The notes under the pieces were generated by a model. It ran no database searches, was not told the DNA's origin, and was given only the letters and a program-made list of their open reading frames with translations. Shown here one piece after another: positions 16,758-24,684 of a stretch of DNA of 64,000 nt. The stretch's first letter is position 1, and every line of letters starts with the position of its first letter. A program made the translations under genes and the position numbers. Source of the stretch: an uncultured Clostridia bacterium (GTDB lineage: Bacteria > Bacillota > Clostridia > Christensenellales > Borkfalkiaceae); NCBI GenBank assembly GCA_949282385.1, contig CASDOP010000001.1, positions 248,001-312,000 on the forward strand. The letters are read 5' to 3'.

Positions 16758-18563
16758 TCAAAGCCACATCACGTTGTTGAGCGCATAAGGTTCTTCGCAT
16801 TTGAGCGTAAACATAAGTCCCGAAGGCAGACAATAGTCGGAAAGTGGTTTTCCCGCCGCGCTCTTGAAAAGTTTGCTTTCGAGCACTTCGCTCTGCCACG
16901 TGCCGCCTATGAGCGGAATTCTGAGCGAGTAAACCGTGCCGTCCGACACAGATGTCATGCAAAGTTCCAGATTGCAGTCGTTTTCAGCATAAATGTCGAA
17001 TTTGAGCAAACTGCCCTCGGATGGTGAATATCTCGGACTGTTGAGGCGATAAGTCGAAAGTCCGCAAACGCAATAAATACCCTTAAGCTCGTTCTGCTTT
17101 ACAATTTTAGGAAAAACCTGCTCGTTTTCAAAAAACGTACCCGCAACGGCGTGCGAACCGTAATCTGCAAGCGAAAAACAGTCAATATCGTTTCTGCTCG
17201 AGTACATTACACGACACTTGCTCTGACTGTTGCGGAATGTGCCGCTTATCTTTTTTACTGTAATTTTAGACCAAACGGTGAACCCGTTTGTATACATGAC
17301 ATAGCAAAGAGCGAAAAGCACGCTCGTCTTATTATAGACGTCGAGGTAAAAATCGTGCTCGGTATCGCTCACTTTACCCTTATAGCGGGCGCGTATCCAG
17401 TCGCGCACGGTGGGGTTTTTGCAATCTTCGGCCATGTAAAGACCGAAACTTTCCACAACGCCCTCGTCGTCGAACGCCGCGCGGGCTATGAGGTTATCTT
17501 CCCCGTCCACAGTTACCGTAAGCTCCGCAGGCTTGGGTATGAATACCTGTCTGAGCTTAATGTGCCTGTCGAGGAACATGAACATGTCTTTTGTGCTCTT
17601 CTGCGCTATGCAGGCATTGCTCTTGACCGAATAAGCTATAACGCTCTGGTCGGCATACTGCGGATTGATGCGCGAGAATGTATCGTATGCTCTGTCATAA
17701 TCGAAGTCGGGGTCGTTGGTTGAGCAGAGCATGAGCACGGGACACTTTACGTAAGGCGCGTAAGCCTGCGAATCAATGGCGGCTATGAAGCGATGTCTTT
17801 CCTCGTCGAATGCGGGTTCAGCCGTACCGAATTTGGAATAACCTTTATACGCTCTCCAACCGACCGCACAGACGGGTACTGCGCATGAAAAATTGCCGGC
17901 ATAAGCAAGTTTCCAGGCAACTTCGCCGCCGTCGCGTATTCCGACTACGCCGATTTTATCGTTCTTAACCTTTGAAGCAAGAAATTTTCTCGCATAAAGA
18001 CCTATTGCCACCCACTCATACCAAGCGGTTTTGTCCGCGCCGTCGTCGGCATAATCTATATGCCTGCCCGCCAAAGCGTAGTTAGCATAAGATACCGATG
18101 CGGGATAAACCGTGTAAGTCACAAATTTAACAGCCGGGCTTTCGGCTGACTTGGCAAAATCTTCCGTCTTTTCGCTTTCTGCGGATTTTGTTGCAACTTC
18201 GGCTTCTTTTGCGCCCTTCGCGTTTAAAGGTTCGTCTTTTATATCGACTTTATCTTCCGCCCTTCCGCGAATATCCACCATAAGGGCGGAATAGCCGTTA
18301 TCCACGAACATTTTTAAAAGTCGTTCGTCAACGGTTTCGTTGCTGTCGGGAATGATAAGCACGCCGTCGGAAGAAGGAAGTTCCGCATTGCACGCAAAAA
18401 CGCCAAAGATGCGCACCCTGCCGTCTTCGGTCTTTCTTCCGGAAAAATTGACATACTCGTATTTAACCCCGTCAAGCGACTTTTCGCCGCCTGAAACAGC
18501 GTTTACAGGAAGACTGTCGTCGAAATCTTTCCACATGGATATTGGCGTCAGAATGGGTGTCAA
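16758..18563 (-). CDS. Alpha/beta-hydrolase-fold protein lacking the usual nucleophile
   Basis: A protein of 601 residues with the layout of an esterase/S15-like alpha/beta hydrolase (about 60-335) and a C-terminal beta-rich domain. The elbow that normally reads GxSxG reads GIRDG at 208-212, with Arg210 where Ser or Cys should be. An Asp-containing strand follows (LCSTNDPD, 280-286), but I see no clear catalytic His. A Lys/Glu/Ala-rich linker lies at about 102-146. No signal peptide is seen. The start is a TTG at 18563, 7 bases after AAGGAG; an ATG lies 9 codons later. It is first in the run leading to lepB. It may be non-catalytic; the function is unknown. Confidence 0.6.
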   Translation of the reverse strand: MTPILTPISMWKDFDDSLPVNAVSGGEKSLDGVKYEYVNFSGRKTEDGRVRIFGVFACNAELPSSDGVLIIPDSNETVDERLLKMFVDNGYSALMVDIRGRAEDKVDIKDEPLNAKGAKEAEVATKSAESEKTEDFAKSAESPAVKFVTYTVYPASVSYANYALAGRHIDYADDGADKTAWYEWVAIGLYARKFLASKVKNDKIGVVGIRDGGEVAWKLAYAGNFSCAVPVCAVGWRAYKGYSKFGTAEPAFDEERHRFIAAIDSQAYAPYVKCPVLMLCSTNDPDFDYDRAYDTFSRINPQYADQSVIAYSVKSNACIAQKSTKDMFMFLDRHIKLRQVFIPKPAELTVTVDGEDNLIARAAFDDEGVVESFGLYMAEDCKNPTVRDWIRARYKGKVSDTEHDFYLDVYNKTSVLFALCYVMYTNGFTVWSKITVKKISGTFRNSQSKCRVMYSSRNDIDCFSLADYGSHAVAGTFFENEQVFPKIVKQNELKGIYCVCGLSTYRLNSPRYSPSEGSLLKFDIYAENDCNLELCMTSVSDGTVYSLRIPLIGGTWQSEVLESKLFKSAAGKPLSDYCLPSGLMFTLKCEEPYALNNVMWL

Positions 18564-18581
18564 TATATAACTCCTTAAAGC

Positions 18582-18602
18582 GCGGCGGGCATAACCCGCC
18601 GC
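18582..18602 (-). other. G+C-rich hairpin in the leader of the hydrolase-like gene
   Basis: GCGGCGGG pairs with CCCGCCGC around a 5-base loop. It lies just upstream of the AAGGAG site of the gene starting at 18563. No U-tract follows, so it is more likely a leader structure than a terminator. I could not find a convincing promoter for this gene run. Confidence 0.45.
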
Positions 18603-18639
18603 AACCGATGTATTTTTGTCTGCAATTTAAAAAATATTA

Positions 18640-18668
18640 TTGCTTTTTTGCCCGCATAAAGTTATAAT
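18640..18668 (+). promoter_or_regulatory. Promoter of the DnaD-like gene
   Basis: TTGCTT (18640-18645) and TATAAT (18663-18668) with a 17-base spacer, about 90 bases upstream of the start codon. Confidence 0.65.
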
Positions 18669-18757
18669 AATGTTTACTCAACGCAAGGCGACAATATTCT
18701 TTTTATATTATAGCCCTTTTATCTCAATAAATCAAGCGTTGAGCGGGAGTTTTACCA

Positions 18758-20461
18758 ATGGCTTTTATTTCGGTTGCAGACGAACTTACCAAAAAAGGCT
18801 CGACCATAATCGAAAACAAATTCATAACGAAATACTTGCCCGTTTTAGAGTCTCGCGCGCTTAAAGTGTACCTTTTTGCGCTCTACGCATGCCAGAACGG
18901 GTTAAATTCCTACACTCCGCAGGACTTCGCGACTAAACTTGAAATGAGCGAAGACGACGTTTTAAGCTGTTTTGAATACCTTGAAGAACTTGAGCTTGCA
19001 AGCATAATTTCGCACAGCCCGCTCGAAGTTAAAATTTTAGATGCAGATAACGTTTACGGCACGCCCAAAAAGCTCAAACCCGAAAAATATTCGGCTTTCG
19101 CCTCCGCAGTTCAGTCTGTAATTACAGGCAGAATGATTTCCACTAACGAATTTATGGAATATTATTACCTGTTGGACGAATATTCTTTCGAGCAGAACGC
19201 CCTTTTGATGATAATAAGTTACTGCGTCAACCTCAAGGGCAACGACATACGCTATCAGTATATAAAAAAAGTTGCCAAAAGTTTTGCCGACGAGGGCATT
19301 ACAACGGCAAAAAAGGTTGAAGAAAAGCTTTCTTCCTACACTTCTTCCACGCCCGCGCTTTCAAAAATATTTGCGGCGATAGGCGTCGCGCGCAAGCCCG
19401 ACCCGGACGACAACGCGCTCTATGAAAAGTGGACGAACGAGCTCGGTTTTTCGGACGACGCAATTATATGCGCGGCAAAGCATTTTAAGGCAAAATCGGG
19501 CGAAAAAATAGACGAAGCGCTCAAAGAACTGTACAAAAACAGAAAGTTTGACGTAAAAGAAATTGAAGATTACAGCAAAGCGAAAACTTCGCTTTACGCC
19601 TGCGCTACGGAAATTGCAAAGTCGCTCGGAGTATATATGCAGAACGCCTCTCCCTACGTCGAAAATTATGTGTGCGTATGGCGCGACTACGGTTTTGAAG
19701 GCGACACGCTTAAAATCATTGCCGATTACTGCTTTATGCAGGGCAAAAACTCGTTCGAAGCAATGAACGACTTCGTCCTTTCCCTCTACGAAGAGGGAAT
19801 AATAACCGAAAAAGCGGTAAGCGAAAGACTGACTGCCATAGCCGCTGACGACAAGACGATAAAGAATATTTTAAAGACCTGCGGCATGACGAGAAAGATT
19901 ATCGACCCCGACAGGCAATATTTAAAGCGCTGGAAAAGCTGGGATTTTTCGGACGATATGCTTATTAAAGCGGCTGAAACCGCGCAAGGCAAAAGCAATC
20001 CCCTCGCCTACATGAACGCCGTGCTCTCATCTTGGAAAACGCAGGGCATAACCGCACCTGACGGCATAGCGCAATCGGGCGAAGCCTTCGGCGGCGAGAG
20101 CAAAAAAGCGATAATAGAGCGGCATTATTACGATTTGCGCGCGGAAGCGGCAAAAAGAGCCGAAAAAATGCAGGCTAAAGCTATGAAAGACGAGCAGTAC
20201 AGCCTTGCAAAGAAAAAGTTGAATACGCTGTCCATACAGCTGGCGTTTGCGGAAGTGAGCGACGAAGAGCTTGCAAAGAAAATTTCTGACGAAATTGCCG
20301 TGCTCGAAAAGCAGGCGGACGAAAGGCTGGTTGCTCTCGGCATTTCCAAAGCCGACCTCCTGCCCCGCTACAAGTGCGAAAAATGCAAGGACACCGGCTA
20401 CGACAGCCACGGCAAACAGTGCGAATGTCTGCAAAAATTCATAAGGATAAATAAATTGTAA
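18758..20461 (+). CDS. DnaD-domain replication protein with C-terminal Cys cluster
   Basis: A 567-residue protein. The N-terminal part (about 1-110) looks like the DnaD winged helix (LESRALKVYLFALYACQN). Several DDBH2-like helical units of the DnaD/DnaB type follow, with similar motifs at about 125-190, 215-270, 295-360 and 385-430. A basic coiled region comes next, then a four-Cys cluster, YKCEKCKDTGY with CECL (Cys540, 543, 555, 557), as often seen at the N-terminus of DnaC/DnaI-type helicase loaders. Proteins of this type help load the helicase at origins. It is monocistronic, with GGGAG 9 bases before the ATG. Confidence 0.75.
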   Translation: MAFISVADELTKKGSTIIENKFITKYLPVLESRALKVYLFALYACQNGLNSYTPQDFATKLEMSEDDVLSCFEYLEELELASIISHSPLEVKILDADNVYGTPKKLKPEKYSAFASAVQSVITGRMISTNEFMEYYYLLDEYSFEQNALLMIISYCVNLKGNDIRYQYIKKVAKSFADEGITTAKKVEEKLSSYTSSTPALSKIFAAIGVARKPDPDDNALYEKWTNELGFSDDAIICAAKHFKAKSGEKIDEALKELYKNRKFDVKEIEDYSKAKTSLYACATEIAKSLGVYMQNASPYVENYVCVWRDYGFEGDTLKIIADYCFMQGKNSFEAMNDFVLSLYEEGIITEKAVSERLTAIAADDKTIKNILKTCGMTRKIIDPDRQYLKRWKSWDFSDDMLIKAAETAQGKSNPLAYMNAVLSSWKTQGITAPDGIAQSGEAFGGESKKAIIERHYYDLRAEAAKRAEKMQAKAMKDEQYSLAKKKLNTLSIQLAFAEVSDEELAKKISDEIAVLEKQADERLVALGISKADLLPRYKCEKCKDTGYDSHGKQCECLQKFIRINKL

Positions 20462-20471
20462 TTGCATAATT

Positions 20472-20516
20472 AAACAGCCGCGCAGGGTGAAAAGCCCTGC
20501 GCGGCTGTTTTTATTT
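20472..20516. terminator. Strong terminator, probably bidirectional
   Basis: A 16-bp stem (20472-20487 with 20495-20510) and a 7-base loop, followed on the plus strand by TTTTTATTTTA. It ends the DnaD-like transcript and also lies at the end of the minus-strand reductase gene. Confidence 0.9.
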
Positions 20517-21163
20517 TACCATATGAACTGCGCCTTTGCGATTTCTCCGTTGTCGATTAAAATATCCTGCGCGGTCATGGACTTGTTTATAACCGTAACA
20601 AAATATATCCACTCGGCAATCTCTTCGACTTCCGCCCATTTGGGCAGAAGCGTGAGCGACATTATTTTGTCCCATTTCTCTTTGTCGTTTATAACGCGCG
20701 CGTTGAGTTCCGTCAACACTCCGCCGGGCGAAAGACTATTTGCCGTCGCACCGAATGCGGCAATTCTCAAAGCAACGTTCTTCATATAGGATATAACGCC
20801 GCCCTTGCTCGCCGCGTATTCGGGAAACTCGCTTCCGTTATGCGCGCTCGCCGAGGCGATGAATAAAACGCTCTTTATACCGTCGCAAAAAGCGTACTTT
20901 TCCGTTACTCTTATCGAACCTTTAAGATTAATATCTATATCTCTTCCCGTATCCTGCACGCCCGCATTATTTATAAGGATATTTACGCCGTCTATATCGG
21001 GCAACACTCCGCAGGATATATCTGTGATAAAATGAGAATATCTGTTGTTTTCAATCGTGCTTCCGAGCAAGTCAAGCCCGACGACCTCGTGTCCCGCGGA
21101 CAAAAATTTTAACGCCGCCGCTCTGCCTATTCCGCTGCTCGTTCCGCTGATTAAAACCTTCAT
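20516..21163 (-). CDS. Short-chain dehydrogenase/reductase
   Basis: A 215-residue classical SDR: NAD(P)-binding TSSGIGRAA (about 8-16), NNAG motif in ILINNAGVQDT, catalytic Ser in ASASAHNG, and YxxxK in YAASKGG. The substrate is unknown. The ATG at 21163 follows AAGGAG by 8 bases and overlaps the stop of the YhhQ-family gene, so both share the riboswitch-bearing transcript. Confidence 0.88.
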   Translation of the reverse strand: MKVLISGTSSGIGRAAALKFLSAGHEVVGLDLLGSTIENNRYSHFITDISCGVLPDIDGVNILINNAGVQDTGRDIDINLKGSIRVTEKYAFCDGIKSVLFIASASAHNGSEFPEYAASKGGVISYMKNVALRIAAFGATANSLSPGGVLTELNARVINDKEKWDKIMSLTLLPKWAEVEEIAEWIYFVTVINKSMTAQDILIDNGEIAKAQFIW

Positions 21164-21915
21164 CAAACGCTCTCCTTGCAAAGTTTTAAATACTCAAAAT
21201 ATTCTTCGCCGACCTTATTCTTCTTCCATCTCGCGCAAGCAGAATAACCGAAGTAGGAAAAAATCACTTCGCAGAGAAGCTCTGCAACCATGCCCGTGAG
21301 CGAACACATAACGCACTGCAGGAATGTCCAGCCGAAGAAAATATGGCTGACGATGAGCGCGAAAAGAAGATTATCGACAAACTGTCCCACCGCTGTGGAT
21401 ACATATGACCTTAAAAAATATGCCACTCTGCCGTCGGGGTTCTTTCTGAAAGCTCTGCCTATTCCCCAGTTGGAAAAGTTGTTTACTACCGAAGAAACTA
21501 TAAATGCCGTGGTGCTTCCCAAAACGACATACCATGTGCCGCCGAAAGTATTATCTAGAGCGACATTTATCGCATCGCCGTTTTCAACGAAAGATTCGCC
21601 CCACATTCCGGGGATTATGCTGCCTATAAACAGAAGCAGACAAAACAACAGATTGATTATAATTGCAAATATAGAAAGCTCGGTCGCCGCTTTCGGACCG
21701 AAATGCTTTGTTACCATATCCATTGTCAAAAAGGCAAACCACGAAACGATAATGCCGCAGTCGAGCGCAAGCCAATCGACGGGCAAGGATATGCTCTTGT
21801 TTGCGAGCAGGTTCATTTCAAAAACAGACATTACGAATATTACCGTAACGAGCGCAGGTACGCTTTTAAGCAACAATACGAACTGATGAAATTCACTTTT
21901 GATTTTCTGACCCAT
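21163..21915 (-). CDS. YhhQ/VUT-family queuosine-precursor transporter
   Basis: An integral membrane protein of 250 residues with about six hydrophobic segments, of the VUT/COG1738 (YhhQ) family. YhhQ of E. coli takes up preQ0/preQ1 for queuosine synthesis. Family-like segments are GPKAATELSIFAIIINL and RSYVSTAVGQFVDNLLFALI. The ATG at 21915 follows AAAAGGAG. A preQ1-like aptamer and terminator precede it, which supports a role in queuosine-precursor uptake. Confidence 0.85.
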   Translation of the reverse strand: MGQKIKSEFHQFVLLLKSVPALVTVIFVMSVFEMNLLANKSISLPVDWLALDCGIIVSWFAFLTMDMVTKHFGPKAATELSIFAIIINLLFCLLLFIGSIIPGMWGESFVENGDAINVALDNTFGGTWYVVLGSTTAFIVSSVVNNFSNWGIGRAFRKNPDGRVAYFLRSYVSTAVGQFVDNLLFALIVSHIFFGWTFLQCVMCSLTGMVAELLCEVIFSYFGYSACARWKKNKVGEEYFEYLKLCKESV

Positions 21916-21951
21916 AAAATCTCCTTTTAATGAGTCGCGCCACCGCCAAAC

Positions 21952-21981
21952 AAATAAAAAATGGCGCAATTATTGCGCCAT
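21952..21981 (-). terminator. Riboswitch terminator upstream of the transporter gene
   Basis: ATGGCGCAAT (21961-21970) faces ATTGCGCCAT (21972-21981), and the minus-strand RNA continues with six U's. It lies between the aptamer and the SD, about 40 bases before the ATG, so it can shut off the reading of both downstream genes. Confidence 0.8.
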
Positions 21982-21989
21982 CATTTTTT

Positions 21990-22029
21990 CCATAGTTTTG
22001 TTTACAGACAGGATGGTCACGAACTGTCT
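21990..22029 (-). promoter_or_regulatory. Candidate preQ1-I riboswitch aptamer
   Basis: The minus-strand RNA has a 6-bp P1 (AGACAG at 22029-22024 with CTGTCT at 22011-22006), a 12-base loop that starts UUC, and an A-rich tail ending CUAUGG. CCAU in the loop can pair with AUGG of the tail (21993-21990) to give the P2 pseudoknot. The stem, loop length and A-rich tail match preQ1 class I, but some conserved loop bases differ. The loop CCAUC could alternatively pair with GAUGG of the terminator stem. Confidence 0.6.
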
Positions 22030-22046
22030 TTGATTAAGTTATTGCA

Positions 22047-22076
22047 ATTCTAACACCGAAAATAAGATGTTGTCAA
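22047..22076 (-). promoter_or_regulatory. Promoter of the riboswitch / YhhQ-family operon
   Basis: TTGACA (22076-22071), an 18-base spacer, and TAGAAT (22052-22047) with an extended TGT just upstream of the -10. The start of transcription would fall about 10 bases before the aptamer. Confidence 0.75.
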
Positions 22077-22099
22077 GCAAAGACATAAACAAATTCAAC

Positions 22100-23425
22100 T
22101 CAATAACCATATTTTTTTCTTTTTAAAACAAGCATAAATACAGTAACCGCGACAGCCATAAATTCAGCCGCAACAATCGAAAGCCATATTCCGTCTATGC
22201 CGAGCAAAAGAGGGAACGAAAGGACCGCGACAACCTGAAATACAGCCGTTCTCATAAATGAAATGAGCGCGGAAACAAGCCCGTCGTTGAGCGCAGTAAA
22301 AAATGACGAGCCGTAGATAGCAAATCCCGAAAACAAAAACGAAAAAGAATATATGAAGAATGCTCTGCAAGTCATGTCGTACAGTTCTTTGTCGTAACCC
22401 ACAAAAATATTTGACAAAGTTCCCGAAAGCAATTCGGACAGTGCAAACATAAACACTGCAAGCACGCTTATTACAATGAGAGCGCGTTTTAAAATTCCCT
22501 TAAGTTCCGACCTGTTTCCCGCTCCGTAATGATAACTTATTATGGGCGCGCCGCCCACGGAAAAGCCTATAAAAAGTGCCTGGAACACTAAATTTACATA
22601 CATAAGAACGCCATATGCAGCAACTCCGTTTTCACCAGCATAGTTTAGGAGCTGAAAATTATACAGCATTCCGACAAGCGACATGGAAATATTGGACATT
22701 AGTTCGGAAGAACCGTTTACGCAGGTTTTCGCAAGCGATTTGCCGTCGAAAGAAAAACGGGTAAAGCGCAAAAGACTGGAATTCGGGCATGCAAAATAAA
22801 TCAAAGGTATAACGCCGCCCACAAGCTGACTTAAAGCCGTTGCAATCGCCGCACCCACAAGCCCGTAATGAAATACCGCAACGAACAGGGCATCTAAAAT
22901 TATATTCGTAAGTCCCGCCGCCACAGTAACATATAAACCTAACCGGGGTTTTTCCGCAGTTGCGCACAAGCATTGAAATTCATACTGAAGAATAAATGCG
23001 GGCATCGTGCAAAGTATTATTTTTGCATAAAGGACGCTGTTTTCAAGCATCTCTCCCCTCGCACCGAGCAAATATGCAATGCTCCTCACAGAGAAAAATC
23101 CCGCAACGGTAAGCACCGCTCCGCAAACGATAGACACGGCAACTACCATGGTAAATACTTTGTTTCCCTCCTCGCGTTTGCCTTCGCCTATCATTTTAGC
23201 GATAAGAGCGCCCCCGCCCGTGCCGAACATGAACCCTACGCTGCCGAGTATCATTAAAAACGGCATTATAAAATTTACAGCCGTAAACGAGGTTTTGCCT
23301 ACATAATTTGAAACAAAAAAACCGTCCACCACGCCGTAAATCGAAGTAAATACCAGCATCGTCATCGACGGAAAAGTGTATTGCAATAATTTTTTAATCG
23401 TGAAATGCTCTGAAATTTGTATCAT
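22100..23425 (-). CDS. MATE-family efflux transporter
   Basis: A 441-residue membrane protein with about 12 hydrophobic segments in two homologous halves, typical of MATE (NorM/DinF-like) exporters that pump cationic drugs or metabolites using Na+ or H+. Family-like segments include IYGVVDGFFVSNYVG and FGTGGGALIAKMIGEG. It lies 36 bases downstream of a MarR gene and is probably controlled by it. Confidence 0.9.
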   Translation of the reverse strand: MIQISEHFTIKKLLQYTFPSMTMLVFTSIYGVVDGFFVSNYVGKTSFTAVNFIMPFLMILGSVGFMFGTGGGALIAKMIGEGKREEGNKVFTMVVAVSIVCGAVLTVAGFFSVRSIAYLLGARGEMLENSVLYAKIILCTMPAFILQYEFQCLCATAEKPRLGLYVTVAAGLTNIILDALFVAVFHYGLVGAAIATALSQLVGGVIPLIYFACPNSSLLRFTRFSFDGKSLAKTCVNGSSELMSNISMSLVGMLYNFQLLNYAGENGVAAYGVLMYVNLVFQALFIGFSVGGAPIISYHYGAGNRSELKGILKRALIVISVLAVFMFALSELLSGTLSNIFVGYDKELYDMTCRAFFIYSFSFLFSGFAIYGSSFFTALNDGLVSALISFMRTAVFQVVAVLSFPLLLGIDGIWLSIVAAEFMAVAVTVFMLVLKRKKYGY

Positions 23426-23461
23426 AATAATTTAAATCATTTTAATTTTATTTAAAATCAA

Positions 23462-23884
23462 TTAAAAATCCGACATGCGCTCCTTGAGCTGAGCTATGAA
23501 TTTTTCTGTGAGCGAAAGATATATGTTTACCTCTTCCTTTGTCCATCCGTTCAACACGCTGTTTTCCGCATCAATGATTTTGCACGCCGTTTTAAGAGAA
23601 TAATCTGTTCCCTTATCCGTGAGAACTACCATTTTAGACTTCCCGTCAACTGCAACAAGCCGGGTTAAACCTTCTTTTTCGAGTGAGCGCAGAGCAGAGT
23701 TAACCGTCTGTTTGTTTAGACAAGTATTTCTGCACAAGGCGGTAATAGAACAGCTTCCGCCTTCAAAACAGACGGCATAAAGTATTTTTGAAACGCTGTC
23801 AGACATTCCCAGCTTGCGCGAAGCCTCATGATAAACAGAATTTAATTCGCCCAGCAAAAAATTGTATCTTTTTAAATTATCCAT
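23462..23884 (-). CDS. MarR-family transcriptional regulator (MATE operon)
   Basis: A 140-residue winged-helix protein: recognition region CLNKQTVNSALRSLEKEGLT (about 68-87), wing VDGKSKMVVLTDKG, and dimerisation helices at both ends. It is first gene of the operon with the MATE exporter. Palindromes over its promoter (23899-23926) suggest autoregulation, with release by a transported compound. Confidence 0.88.
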   Translation of the reverse strand: MDNLKRYNFLLGELNSVYHEASRKLGMSDSVSKILYAVCFEGGSCSITALCRNTCLNKQTVNSALRSLEKEGLTRLVAVDGKSKMVVLTDKGTDYSLKTACKIIDAENSVLNGWTKEEVNIYLSLTEKFIAQLKERMSDF

Positions 23885-23898
23885 ATATTATTAAATTA

Positions 23899-23949
23899 AG
23901 TATGATTTCGTACTATTTATATAGTAAAACTAATGTGCGACAAAGTCAA
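23899..23949 (-). promoter_or_regulatory. MarR/MATE promoter with palindromic operator candidates
   Basis: TTGACT (23949-23944), a 17-base spacer, and TACTAT (23926-23921). The -10 lies in the perfect palindrome TACTAT-TTAT-ATAGTA (23911-23926). A second imperfect palindrome (23899-23914) overlaps it. These are the likely sites for the MarR protein encoded just downstream. Confidence 0.6.
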
Positions 23950-23983
23950 GCATAATCAAAAAACATTTAATTTGCGCAACACA

Positions 23984-24019
23984 AAAGCCGACATTTTCAA
24001 AAGGAAAATGTCGGCTTTG
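23984..24019 (-). terminator. Terminator of tRNA-Thr
   Basis: A 15-bp stem (23984-23998 with 24004-24018) with a 5-base loop, immediately after the tRNA CCA end. The U-run is short (TTTTG). Confidence 0.75.
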
Positions 24020-24021
24020 TA

Positions 24022-24097
<76 letters not shown>

Positions 24098-24123
24098 AAG
24101 CTCTTCAAATCAATTACTCGATT

Positions 24124-24152
24124 ATTATATTTTAAATACACGGCATTGTCAA
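24124..24152 (-). promoter_or_regulatory. Promoter of tRNA-Thr
   Basis: Perfect TTGACA (24152-24147) and TATAAT (24129-24124) hexamers with a 17-base spacer, 27 bases before the tRNA. Confidence 0.85.
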
Positions 24153-24200
24153 ATCATTTTGACGGGAAATGTAAAAAAAATAAAGGATAAATACTTAAAT

Positions 24201-24248
24201 AAAAAAAGCCGCCCGCAATGCGTATAAAATCGCTTACGGGCGAAAAAA
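24201..24248 (-). terminator. Terminator of the small Cys-rich protein gene
   Basis: CGCCCG (24210-24215) pairs with CGGGCG (24237-24242), and GCG with CGC inside. It is followed on the minus strand by GCTTTTTTT. Confidence 0.7.
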
Positions 24249-24258
24249 TTATGTAATT

Positions 24259-24606
24259 TTACTGTTTTTTGCGCTTTGCAACGGCAATTCTGACGCCTTT
24301 GCCCGTTTTTGACGAACGGGGCTTTGCATTAGCTTCGGAAAGTACTTCTTCAACCTCGCTTTTAATCTTTACGTCCATGCCTTCTGCCTGCTTCATCTTT
24401 ACATAAGCTACTGCGCAGGGGTGCTGAAGACTTTTATCGCAATTCGCGCAGAAAGGAGCATACTGTCCGCACAAATCGTAGCCGCGCTCTGCGCTGTTTA
24501 CGAATTTATCTATATCGATAACTTCCTGCAAACGCGCAAGATTGGCCTCGTTAAGAAGTGCGGGCAATTCTTTGAGCAATTCAAGGGGTGCATTTTCATT
24601 CCACAT
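24259..24606 (-). CDS. Small Cys-rich protein of unknown function
   Basis: A 115-residue protein that I do not recognise. The N-terminal part is helical and Leu-rich. Four cysteines (46, 53, 56, 64) form a C-x6-C-x2-C-x7-C pattern (LCGQYAPFCANCDKSLQHPC) that could bind zinc or an Fe-S cluster. The C-terminus is strongly basic (GKGVRIAVAKRKKQ). No signal peptide or membrane segment is seen. It has its own near-consensus promoter, a GGAGG-type SD and a terminator, so it is a monocistronic expressed gene. The basic tail suggests nucleic-acid contact, which is only inference. Confidence 0.7.
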   Translation of the reverse strand: MWNENAPLELLKELPALLNEANLARLQEVIDIDKFVNSAERGYDLCGQYAPFCANCDKSLQHPCAVAYVKMKQAEGMDVKIKSEVEEVLSEANAKPRSSKTGKGVRIAVAKRKKQ

Positions 24607-24647
24607 AGTCTGTTGCCTCCATCGGTATATCTGTGTTTGTGTTATTT

Positions 24648-24676
24648 ATTATAACAAAAACAGAAGGAAAAATCAA
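24648..24676 (-). promoter_or_regulatory. Promoter of the small Cys-rich protein gene
   Basis: TTGATT (24676-24671), a 17-base spacer, and TATAAT (24653-24648), about 40 bases before the start codon. Confidence 0.7.
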
Positions 24677-24684
24677 TAGTAAAA

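Noticed and set aside
18582-18602. Terminator for the plus or minus strand
   Set aside because: Neither strand has a U-run after the stem, and it lies just before an SD, so it is listed only as a leader hairpin.
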